This document shows, piece after piece, positions 5,678-11,000 of a DNA stretch of 11,000 bases. Both the position numbers and the translations under genes were made by a program. Below the pieces are notes generated by a model, which saw only the letters and a list, made by a program, of their open reading frames with translations, had not been told where the DNA came from and did no database searches. Within the stretch, counting starts at the first letter, position 1, and the number at the start of each line of letters is the position of its first letter. Source of the DNA: Candidatus Firestonebacteria bacterium RIFOXYA2_FULL_40_8 (GTDB taxonomy: Bacteria > Oederibacteriota > D2-FULL-39-29); assembly GCA_001778355.1 (NCBI GenBank), contig MFGS01000113.1, forward strand, positions 40,584 to 51,583. The letters are read 5' to 3'.

Positions 5678-6982
5678 ATGCTCGATCCTAAAATATTTAT
5701 GAATGAAGAGGGTATTGATCAGGACAAATACATTACCGGACTTTACACTATTCAGTGCGAGACCAGCGATATGCTTAAAAAAGTTGAGGCCATCGCGCTT
5801 GAACAATCAACGGGTACATGGGTGCAGCTTCCCGAGGAAACCGACGAGATACGCAACCGCTGTGTTGCAAAAGTTCTCGGAGTTTTTGAAGTACCCCAGT
5901 ACGAAGACGTTATACCTGCCGGAACCAAGGAAAGAACTTTTATTGTAAAGATTGCATTTCCCGCCGACAATATAAACGGACAGATCCCGCAAATCCTGAC
6001 CGCTCTCTACGGGAATATTTCCATGTCTGGGAAGTTAAAACTATTAGACATCACGCTCCCTAACTCTTTTGTAAAAAGATTCAAAGGTCCGAAGTTCGGT
6101 ATAGAAGGCATGAGAAAACTTATTAACGTACATGGCAGGCCTTTGATGGTTGCCATGTTCAAACCCTGCATAGGTATGGACCCGAAAACAGTAGGCAAAA
6201 TGCTTTTTAATCTAGGTATGGGCGGCGTTGATGTTATCAAGGATGACGAGCTGCTTGCGGACCCTTGTTTCTGTACGGTGGAAGAACGTCTTGAAGAATG
6301 CTTAAAAGCGTGCGATAAAGTTTACAAAGAAACCGGCAGAAAAGTTCTCTATGCCTTAAATATAACCGATAACTTTGATGTCATGTTCAAGAAAGCAAAA
6401 GATGCGGTAAAGAACGGAGCTAACTGCTTAATGGTAAATGTTTTCACCGTTTCGTACTCGGGTATGTCAGTTCTTGCGGAAGACCCCGCAATAAAAGTAC
6501 CGATACTTTCGCATCCTGATTTTGCCGGCGCGCTTTTTGGTTCACCCCATTACGGACTGGCTTCCAATCTCGTACTTGGAAAGCTAAACCGTCTTGCAGG
6601 CGGGGATATGGTGATTTATCCTTCCCATCTCGGCAAGGTACCGATGGTCAAGGAAAGAGTAATACGGATAGGGCAGGAACTCACTTCCCCCTTCTATCAT
6701 ATTAAAAGAGCGTGGCCCGGTCCTTCAGCAGGGATGTACCCCGGAATTGTCCCGCAATTAATTGAGGATTTCGGCAACGATGTAATAGTAGGCGCAGGAG
6801 GCGGAATTCACGCGCATCCTATGGGCCTTATAGCCGGAGCTAAAGCGTTCCACCAGGCGATAGAAGCCACAAATAAAAAGATCCCTCTGCGTAAAGCAGC
6901 AGAAAAACATAAAGAATTAAAGGTAGCATTGGATAAATGGGGAACCCCGGAAACGGCAAACAATTACGCGCTGGCGAAATAA
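5678..6982 (+). CDS. RuBisCO-like protein (form IV)
   Basis: The 434-residue product has the RuBisCO large-subunit fold sequence but not a full carboxylase active site. Aligned by eye to form I numbering it keeps E60, T65 and W66 (E42, T47, W48 in EQSTGTW), N123 (N113) and K175 (K162 in FKPC). It also keeps K201, D203 and E204 (K188, D190, E191 in VIKDDE), H294 (H279), K334 (K320) and S379 (S350). It lacks K177 (C164), R295 (P280) and H327 (I313). Retention of the carbamylated-lysine/metal triad points to an Mg-dependent enolisation-type reaction; loss of the phosphate-site residues argues against ribulose bisphosphate carboxylation. Known form IV roles include methionine-salvage enolase (MtnW), methylthio-sugar isomerase and apiose-pathway decarboxylases; no neighbouring gene selects among them. 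The start has AAAGGAG 6 nt before ATG. Confidence 0.92.
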   Translation: MLDPKIFMNEEGIDQDKYITGLYTIQCETSDMLKKVEAIALEQSTGTWVQLPEETDEIRNRCVAKVLGVFEVPQYEDVIPAGTKERTFIVKIAFPADNINGQIPQILTALYGNISMSGKLKLLDITLPNSFVKRFKGPKFGIEGMRKLINVHGRPLMVAMFKPCIGMDPKTVGKMLFNLGMGGVDVIKDDELLADPCFCTVEERLEECLKACDKVYKETGRKVLYALNITDNFDVMFKKAKDAVKNGANCLMVNVFTVSYSGMSVLAEDPAIKVPILSHPDFAGALFGSPHYGLASNLVLGKLNRLAGGDMVIYPSHLGKVPMVKERVIRIGQELTSPFYHIKRAWPGPSAGMYPGIVPQLIEDFGNDVIVGAGGGIHAHPMGLIAGAKAFHQAIEATNKKIPLRKAAEKHKELKVALDKWGTPETANNYALAK

Positions 6983-6991
6983 AATTTAAGA

Positions 6992-7157
6992 CAAATTCGA
7001 AGCACGAAACTCGAAATTCGAAACAAAAAAGAAAAGAAATGCAAACTCAAAAAAAGAAGATTAATTAAAAGGTACGATTAATTCTATTTTGGTATTTTTT
7101 TTAGAATTTATCTTTTTGTTATTTTTGTTTCGAATTTCGAGTTTAGAATTTCGTATT
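6992..7157. repeat. MITE-like imperfect inverted repeat (TTCGAA-rich)
   Basis: A perfect 23-bp inverted repeat pairs 7007-7029 (starting AAACTCGAAATTCGAAAC) with 7122-7144. It is flanked and filled by weaker complementarity, so nearly the whole 165-bp gap can fold into one long hairpin. The arms are built from TTCGAA and ATTCG motifs. It lies between the RuBisCO-like gene and the synthase gene and could attenuate readthrough between them. No coding content. Confidence 0.75.
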
Positions 7158-7176
7158 TATACTTTATGGAGGATTT

Positions 7177-8550
7177 ATGATCAAGTTCAGAGAGCCCCTC
7201 AGCAAACTCATCAACGACCCTAAAAAGTTCACCAAGCATCTCAAGTTTCCTAAGCCCGATAAGATTCGCATCTATGATGATACACTCCGTGACGGCGAGC
7301 AGATGCCGGGAGTTATCTTCTCACCTGAGAAAAAACTTTTTCTTGCAAAACTTCTTTCTAAAATAGGCGTACACACTATGGACGTTGCTTTCCCGGTAAA
7401 CGGGGAGACGGATCAGAAAGCGCTTAAGCTCTGCGTGCAAGCGCAAAAGAAAGGCGAGATTCGTAAAGACGTTGAGATCCTTGCGATGTGCAGAAGTAAT
7501 TCAAAAGATATTGATGTCGTTATTAATACTCTGGCAGAAATCGGCGCAAAACCGGATGATGTTTCCATTCTCGTCCTCTCCACCATCTCCGACCTTCATA
7601 TAAAGTATAAGCTCGGGAGGACTCTTTTAAAAAGAGAAGGTAAATCCGAAAAAGAGTGGATGAGTACACCACTGGAGTTTTACAGGGAAGCAAATACAAA
7701 TCTTATTTGCGATGCGATAAAATACGGAAAATCAAAAGGCATCAGCAGGATTGAGTTCGCATCTGAAGATTCCTCAAGAGGAAATATCGAGTACGGCGTG
7801 AAATGGGCAAAGGCATGCGTAAAAGCCGGAGGAACAAGGATGTGCTTCTCCGATACTTGCGGCGTATTCACTCCCGAGTCCGTTGATTATTATATTCCAA
7901 AGATGGTTAAAGCCTTAGACGGTGTTCCTATGACCGCGCATTTCCATAATGATTTCGGGATGAGCGCGTTAAACACGGTCCGCGCTATGAGCCACGGCGC
8001 TACATATATGGGAGTTACCGCAAACGGTATCGGCGAAAGAGCAGGAAACACATCGCTTCACCAGACAGTTATGATATTAAAAGACCTTTACGGTGTGGAA
8101 ATCCCCGGGTTCAGGTACGATATGCTTCACGAGCTAAGACAGGAAGTAGAGAAGGCCTCCGGTATCTGCATACAACCGCATGAACCCATTATCGGAGAAG
8201 GTGTTTTCGCGCATGAATCCGGTATACACACAGCAGGAATCCTCATCCACCCCGCCATTTACCAGGTTATCCGAGAAGAAGAAGTCGGCGGTAAAAGACG
8301 CTTCGTATTCGGCAAACACAGCGGCGCCGGCGCAGTAGAAGACGTCCTCAAACAGAACGAGAAACTTTTAAAATCCAAAGGCATCGAGATTACCGACGAA
8401 CTGATCATGAAAGCCCTGAAAAAAGTAAAAGCCATCCGCGAATCGACAGCAAGAGATTATCAGGACATCGTAGATGACTATTATAGGAAATATAAGAACT
8501 TAGGCGTCTCCGAAGAACAGCTTTTGGAACTGGTGTTGAAAGGGCTCTAG
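7177..8550 (+). CDS. Homocitrate synthase / 2-isopropylmalate synthase family enzyme (DRE-TIM metallolyase)
   Basis: Condenses acetyl-CoA with a 2-oxoacid in the Claisen manner. The 457-residue protein has the TIM-barrel signature DDTLRDGEQMPG (34-45), SEDSSR at 196-201, the metal-binding HFHND (255-259) and GERAGN (286-291). With D39 these give the divalent-metal site. The C-terminal subdomain has GEGVFAHESGIH (340-351) and FGKHSG (378-383), typical of homocitrate, isopropylmalate and related synthases. The roughly 120-residue LeuA regulatory domain is absent, which favours a homocitrate- or citramalate-synthase-like enzyme over a classical feedback-controlled LeuA. The N-terminus carries about 28 extra residues before the first barrel strand. 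TGGAGG is 4 nt before ATG. The oxoacid substrate (2-oxoglutarate, oxoisovalerate, pyruvate) is not determinable by eye. Confidence 0.88.
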   Translation: MIKFREPLSKLINDPKKFTKHLKFPKPDKIRIYDDTLRDGEQMPGVIFSPEKKLFLAKLLSKIGVHTMDVAFPVNGETDQKALKLCVQAQKKGEIRKDVEILAMCRSNSKDIDVVINTLAEIGAKPDDVSILVLSTISDLHIKYKLGRTLLKREGKSEKEWMSTPLEFYREANTNLICDAIKYGKSKGISRIEFASEDSSRGNIEYGVKWAKACVKAGGTRMCFSDTCGVFTPESVDYYIPKMVKALDGVPMTAHFHNDFGMSALNTVRAMSHGATYMGVTANGIGERAGNTSLHQTVMILKDLYGVEIPGFRYDMLHELRQEVEKASGICIQPHEPIIGEGVFAHESGIHTAGILIHPAIYQVIREEEVGGKRRFVFGKHSGAGAVEDVLKQNEKLLKSKGIEITDELIMKALKKVKAIRESTARDYQDIVDDYYRKYKNLGVSEEQLLELVLKGL

Positions 8551-8565
8551 AAAGTACATTTTGCT

Positions 8566-8603
8566 TGTCTAATATTGTATACATATGTATACAATATTAG
8601 ACA
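8566..8603. repeat. Perfect 38-bp palindrome between convergent genes
   Basis: TGTCTAATATTGTATACAT at 8566-8584 is followed immediately by its exact reverse complement at 8585-8603. There are no mismatches and no spacer. It lies 15 bp after the synthase stop and 31 bp from the end of the membrane-protein gene on the other strand. There is no T run, so it is not a standard intrinsic terminator, although it could extrude or fold in RNA from either side. Confidence 0.95.
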
Positions 8604-8634
8604 TAGGTTATTCTCTTCTTCTAATATTTAAATA

Positions 8635-9699
8635 TCAACTTTTACTGTATCTTTCCTTGAGTTTGTTTATTATCTTGATATGCTCTTCCAGATCTCCGGG
8701 GATTAGAATACTTGTAATATGTATTACTTTTTTTGAAGTCATATCAATAATTGTATCCGGAAAAATAAAGCTTTTCTTTCTTGCAAACGGTTTATTTGTT
8801 TTTATTCTAAACGTTTTGTAAACACTTCTGCCCTCATTTTGAACAGCAATATGACCCAACGACACGGATTCAACGTCTGACCATGGTATCAACGTATACT
8901 TTTTGGGTGAAGAAATAACGGAAAGACCTATACTATCGCATTTTATCACGAAAGAAGACTTTAACCCTCTCAAATAGATTGCAAATGTTGTAAGCGGAAG
9001 AGCTACAAGTATTCCAACGATTATCTTCAACAAGCTGTTGAACGGAAAGACATTATATAACATAATTCCAAAAAATGCAGCTAATCCAAAAGATAATAAT
9101 AGAATATATATTGGTGCTACTTTTATATTATATTCCCCTTGATTTGCATACTCACTGCTCTGGCTTGCTTCCCTCCCTTCGTTGCTCCCATATAATCTTT
9201 TTAGCCTTATAAGCTCGTTCTTTACTTCATCGAAGTCAAATTTACCGGGAGAATTTTCAATGCAAACAAGCTTATTATTAATAGTAAATATTATCTCTTG
9301 TTCTCCCGGCATAACACTTAACCCCTTAACAAGATGAATTTCTATAATTTTATTAGCTCCTATTCTTTCTCCTTCAAGCAAACCTTCTTTAACATCCTTA
9401 ACGTTGCTCCATTCTATATGTAACTTACCTGTTCCTTTTCTTATTTCAAACCCGTCTTCGTCAGCGTAAAATAACGATGGTGGTTTTATGAAAGCTGTTA
9501 ACGAGCGAAAAGCACCCCAGACAAATATAGCTTCTACAAGCAAAAGGATAGCAGAAGAATATTTTAGATTTTGAAATCCATAATAATAAAAGACGGCGGC
9601 TCCAAGACCTACAAGAAAACAAACAATAACCCCGCTTAAATAAATACCCCTTGACCCTTTTATTTCTATTTTTCCCTGTTCGATTATCGCTTGCCCCAT
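8635..9699 (-). CDS. Membrane protein with two tandem units of 2 TM helices plus a PH-like domain
   Basis: A 354-residue protein that reads as an internal duplication. Unit 1 has membrane segments at about 19-40 and 48-68, then a soluble domain (about 75-170) with DEDGFEIRKG, IEWSNVKDVKEG and an amphipathic C-terminal helix. Unit 2 has segments at about 195-216 and 223-244, then a similar domain (about 250-351) with CDSIGLSVISS, IPWSDVESVSLG and a last helix ending LKERY. The xPWxDVxxV strand and the closing helix resemble bacterial PH-like domains of the STM3941 type. Inner-membrane location is inferred. Three start codons are clustered (GTG 9705, ATG 9702, ATG 9699). ATG 9699 has the best spacing to GGAG, and the HEPN stop overlaps ATG 9702 as TGATG, so translation is probably coupled to the upstream gene. 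Function unknown. Confidence 0.7.
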   Translation of the reverse strand: MGQAIIEQGKIEIKGSRGIYLSGVIVCFLVGLGAAVFYYYGFQNLKYSSAILLLVEAIFVWGAFRSLTAFIKPPSLFYADEDGFEIRKGTGKLHIEWSNVKDVKEGLLEGERIGANKIIEIHLVKGLSVMPGEQEIIFTINNKLVCIENSPGKFDFDEVKNELIRLKRLYGSNEGREASQSSEYANQGEYNIKVAPIYILLLSFGLAAFFGIMLYNVFPFNSLLKIIVGILVALPLTTFAIYLRGLKSSFVIKCDSIGLSVISSPKKYTLIPWSDVESVSLGHIAVQNEGRSVYKTFRIKTNKPFARKKSFIFPDTIIDMTSKKVIHITSILIPGDLEEHIKIINKLKERYSKS

Positions 9700-9701
9700 C
9701 A

Positions 9702-10154
9702 TCACTCCGTTATTCTGCGTTGGGGATTTATATTATTTACTGCTTTTTCTATGACTTCTGCCAAGGTTTTGGCATATTTTATTGCTGTGATTACTTGCAG
9801 GGAAGAAATACCGTTTTTAGATTCATATATAAAATCATGCCTCTCACGTCTCATCCTGGCCAACTTGCTGATAATATCGGAATACTCTCTGCCGACTTGA
9901 GAGCTCACATACTGCACGATCGTTTTATGTGTATTCCTGTTTGTCGGAAGATAACCGTTCGCATACATTAAAGCCCTTGCGTTCCTGAGCATTGAATGAT
10001 AACAGATTGTATAGGCCCAGGTTTTATCCGATTTTGCCAGCTTTTCAGCCGCCGCAATATCTTTCCTAGACCTTTTCAATTGCATATTTATCTGAAGAAA
10101 ATCAGGATTTACTTTCTTTACGAGATTTTGTGTTAAATATTCCTCTAAATTCAT
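9702..10154 (-). CDS. HEPN-domain protein, probable toxin of an MNT-HEPN pair
   Basis: A 150-residue, mostly helical protein. Residues about 45-130 match a HEPN domain: WAYTICYHSMLRNARALMYANGY (46-68), then HKTIVQYV (76-83), then RMRRERHDFIYE (100-111). The last holds the R-x(4-6)-H signature (R100 and H106) with Y110 after it. HEPN proteins of this kind are typically RNases; in MNT-HEPN pairs the nucleotidyltransferase partner neutralises the HEPN protein by adding AMP to a tyrosine near this motif. Its frame starts at ATG 10154, inside the MNT gene (53-bp overlap), after a strong GGGGGAG site, and ends in TGA overlapping the next start. Fold and pairing are well supported; toxicity is inferred. 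Confidence 0.85.
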   Translation of the reverse strand: MNLEEYLTQNLVKKVNPDFLQINMQLKRSRKDIAAAEKLAKSDKTWAYTICYHSMLRNARALMYANGYLPTNRNTHKTIVQYVSSQVGREYSDIISKLARMRRERHDFIYESKNGISSLQVITAIKYAKTLAEVIEKAVNNINPQRRITE

Positions 10155-10704
10155 CTTCTCCCCCTTTGAGCATTATTATTTTATCAGAAAATATGCTCAA
10201 TATAAAGGGGTCTTTTTCTTTCAGAGAGGATAAAAGTTCTTTTTGAGGAATTATTTTATAATTTATTTCTCTGGTGAATTTACTCTCCAGTTTTTCCATT
10301 GCCTTTAATAATTTACCGTCATCCGTGCCGCCGACCAGAAAAATGTCTATATCAGACGCAGAGTTTTCTTTGCCTTTAGCATAAGAGCCGTATATAAAAG
10401 CAAATTTAACTCCTTTCATTGCACTGATAACACTTTGAATTTCAGGGATCACGCCGGACGTTTTTTTAACTATGGATTTGAGTTCTACGTAAAGCGGATA
10501 TTCTTCGTTTACCCGGAAAAATCTGGCATTTGCCCTGTACTCACTCTTTAAAATACCGTCTTTAGTTAACGCTTCAAGCGCCTTTTGAAATACGCCGGGT
10601 TTTTTTCCAAGAATCCGCCCAAGCTCCTGCATATAATAATCCCGGTCCGGCGAGGAATACAAGATCCCTAATATTTTCCCTTTATTGCCTTTTAAATCCA
10701 ACAT
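10102..10704 (-). CDS. Winged-helix / minimal nucleotidyltransferase (MNT) protein, probable antitoxin and autoregulator
   Basis: A 200-residue fusion. Residues about 1-70 form a winged helix-turn-helix (YYMQELGRILGKKPGVFQKALEAL, then the wing ILKSEYRANARFFRVN). Residues about 98-175 form a nucleotidyltransferase domain with IYGSYAKGKENSASDIDIFLVG: G106-S107 and the metal acids D118 and D120. E146 may be the third acid. In known MNT-HEPN systems such a protein adenylylates and silences the HEPN toxin. Here the DNA-binding domain suggests it also represses its own operon through the palindromes just upstream. I take ATG 10704 as start because AGAGG lies 5 nt before it; a GTG at 10710 would add two residues. 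Its last 17 codons overlap the HEPN gene. Confidence 0.87.
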   Translation of the reverse strand: MLDLKGNKGKILGILYSSPDRDYYMQELGRILGKKPGVFQKALEALTKDGILKSEYRANARFFRVNEEYPLYVELKSIVKKTSGVIPEIQSVISAMKGVKFAFIYGSYAKGKENSASDIDIFLVGGTDDGKLLKAMEKLESKFTREINYKIIPQKELLSSLKEKDPFILSIFSDKIIMLKGGEDEFRGIFNTKSRKESKS

Positions 10705-10714
10705 ATACACCTCT

Positions 10715-10752
10715 GTATGCTATACGCATACAATTGTATGCTAATGGCATAC
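10715..10752. promoter_or_regulatory. Tandem operator-like palindromes upstream of the MNT-HEPN operon
   Basis: Two copies of GTATGC-N5-GCATAC, at 10715-10731 and 10736-10752, start exactly 21 bp apart (two helical turns) and are separated by AATT. The first begins 11 bp upstream of the MNT start codon. They overlap the -10 box and most of the spacer of the operon promoter, the expected place for a repressor. The winged-helix MNT protein is the obvious candidate ligand. Confidence 0.75.
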
Positions 10753-10761
10753 ATATGTCAA
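10733..10761 (-). promoter_or_regulatory. Promoter of the MNT-HEPN-membrane protein operon
   Basis: Read on the minus strand: perfect TTGACA (complement of 10756-10761), a 17-bp spacer, then TACAAT (complement of 10733-10738). The predicted start is near 10726, about 22 nt before the MNT ATG. No other promoter-like sequence is evident before the two downstream genes, whose starts overlap the preceding genes. Confidence 0.75.
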
Positions 10762-10865
10762 GAAGAAATCTTTTTATGATTTGCTTTTACTTTTTCAGGG
10801 ACTTTCAGACATTTATACCGGCGAGTGCTTTTCCCCACCATCTTTTATTGGTTCTCTTTGTTCTT

Positions 10866-10885
10866 ACTTTATAGACCTTATGGAC
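10866..10885. repeat. Two units of the 9-bp GTCYRTAAR repeat (minus orientation)
   Basis: On the minus strand GTCCATAAG (complement of 10877-10885) is followed directly by GTCTATAAA (complement of 10868-10876) and a partial GT. This is the same unit as the array at 99-141. The stop codon and last Pro codon of the partial gene on the right lie inside the first unit. Confidence 0.7.
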
Positions 10886-11000
10886 GGGTTTTTAATATTG
10901 CCGTTCTACTTTCTATCATTCTAAACTTCCCGGCTTCAGTAAGACCGTTTTTCTTTGCAATCTCCAGGGTTTCTTTGAAATCGGATTCAGACACTCTGTG
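10878..11000 (-). CDS. C-terminal 40 residues of an unidentified protein
   Basis: A frame open from the right edge of the window ends with TAA at 10880-10878. The visible tail runs HRVSESDFKETLEIAKKNGL, then TEAGKFRMIES and RTAILKTRP. It looks like genuine coding sequence: one amphipathic helix followed by a basic end. The RVS-x(2)-[DE][FY]-x(4)-E-x-A pattern is reminiscent of the end of some radical-SAM proteins, but this is too short to call. It points the same way as the MNT-HEPN operon and lies upstream of its promoter. Confidence 0.5.
   Translation of the reverse strand, partial: HRVSESDFKETLEIAKKNGLTEAGKFRMIESRTAILKTRP

Noticed and set aside
5678..6982. Reading the RuBisCO-like gene as a true carboxylase
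   Set aside because: K177, R295 and H327 equivalents are Cys, Pro and Ile, which removes residues needed for bisphosphate binding and carboxylation; no phosphoribulokinase gene is nearby.
8585..8821. 78-residue plus-strand hydrophobic frame
   Set aside because: It starts inside the 38-bp palindrome, has no ribosome site and is antisense to the end of the duplicated membrane-protein gene.
10758..10841. 27-codon Lys-rich minus-strand ORF upstream of the MNT gene
   Set aside because: No convincing ribosome site; it runs into the -35 box of the MNT-HEPN promoter and has no recognisable family. Coding use cannot be excluded.

Overview
The window looks like chromosome from an uncultured, moderately AT-rich Gram-negative-type bacterium. 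Genes have Shine-Dalgarno sites and sigma70-like promoters, and one product has a signal peptide. Gene spacing is loose and filled with short repeats (REP-like hairpins, a 9-bp tandem repeat, a TTCGAA-rich inverted repeat). I have seen this mix in candidate-phylum genomes such as Elusimicrobiota and Omnitrophota, but the sequence alone does not fix the phylum. No phage, rRNA, tRNA or CRISPR features are visible.

Left block (1-3660, all minus strand). The 5' end of a probable sugar-phosphate isomerase/epimerase gene is followed by a zinc-finger-like SAM methyltransferase. Next is a REP-associated tyrosine transposase (RAYT) gene bracketed by two near-identical 38-bp hairpins. Last comes NADP-type glutamate dehydrogenase (gdhA) with a strong intrinsic terminator. 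gdhA has a long structured leader of about 208 nt that ends in a terminator which can be exchanged for an antiterminator. This looks like an undescribed riboswitch or attenuator.

Middle block (3950-8550, plus strand). It encodes an exported purple-acid-phosphatase-like metallophosphoesterase fused to MORN-type repeats, a form IV RuBisCO-like protein with an intermediate active site, and a homocitrate/2-isopropylmalate synthase-family enzyme. The last two are separated by a MITE-like inverted repeat. gdhA and the synthase may both touch 2-oxoacid metabolism, but no complete pathway is present.

Right block (8566-11000, minus strand). A three-gene overlapping operon encodes a winged-helix/nucleotidyltransferase protein (MNT), a HEPN-domain protein and a membrane protein with two copies of a 2-TM plus PH-like unit. 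It is driven by one promoter overlapped by two operator-like palindromes 21 bp apart, which suggests autoregulation by the MNT protein. MNT-HEPN pairs are a known toxin-antitoxin type; the coupled membrane protein is the unusual part. A perfect 38-bp palindrome separates this operon from the synthase gene. The 3' end of another gene enters at the right edge.
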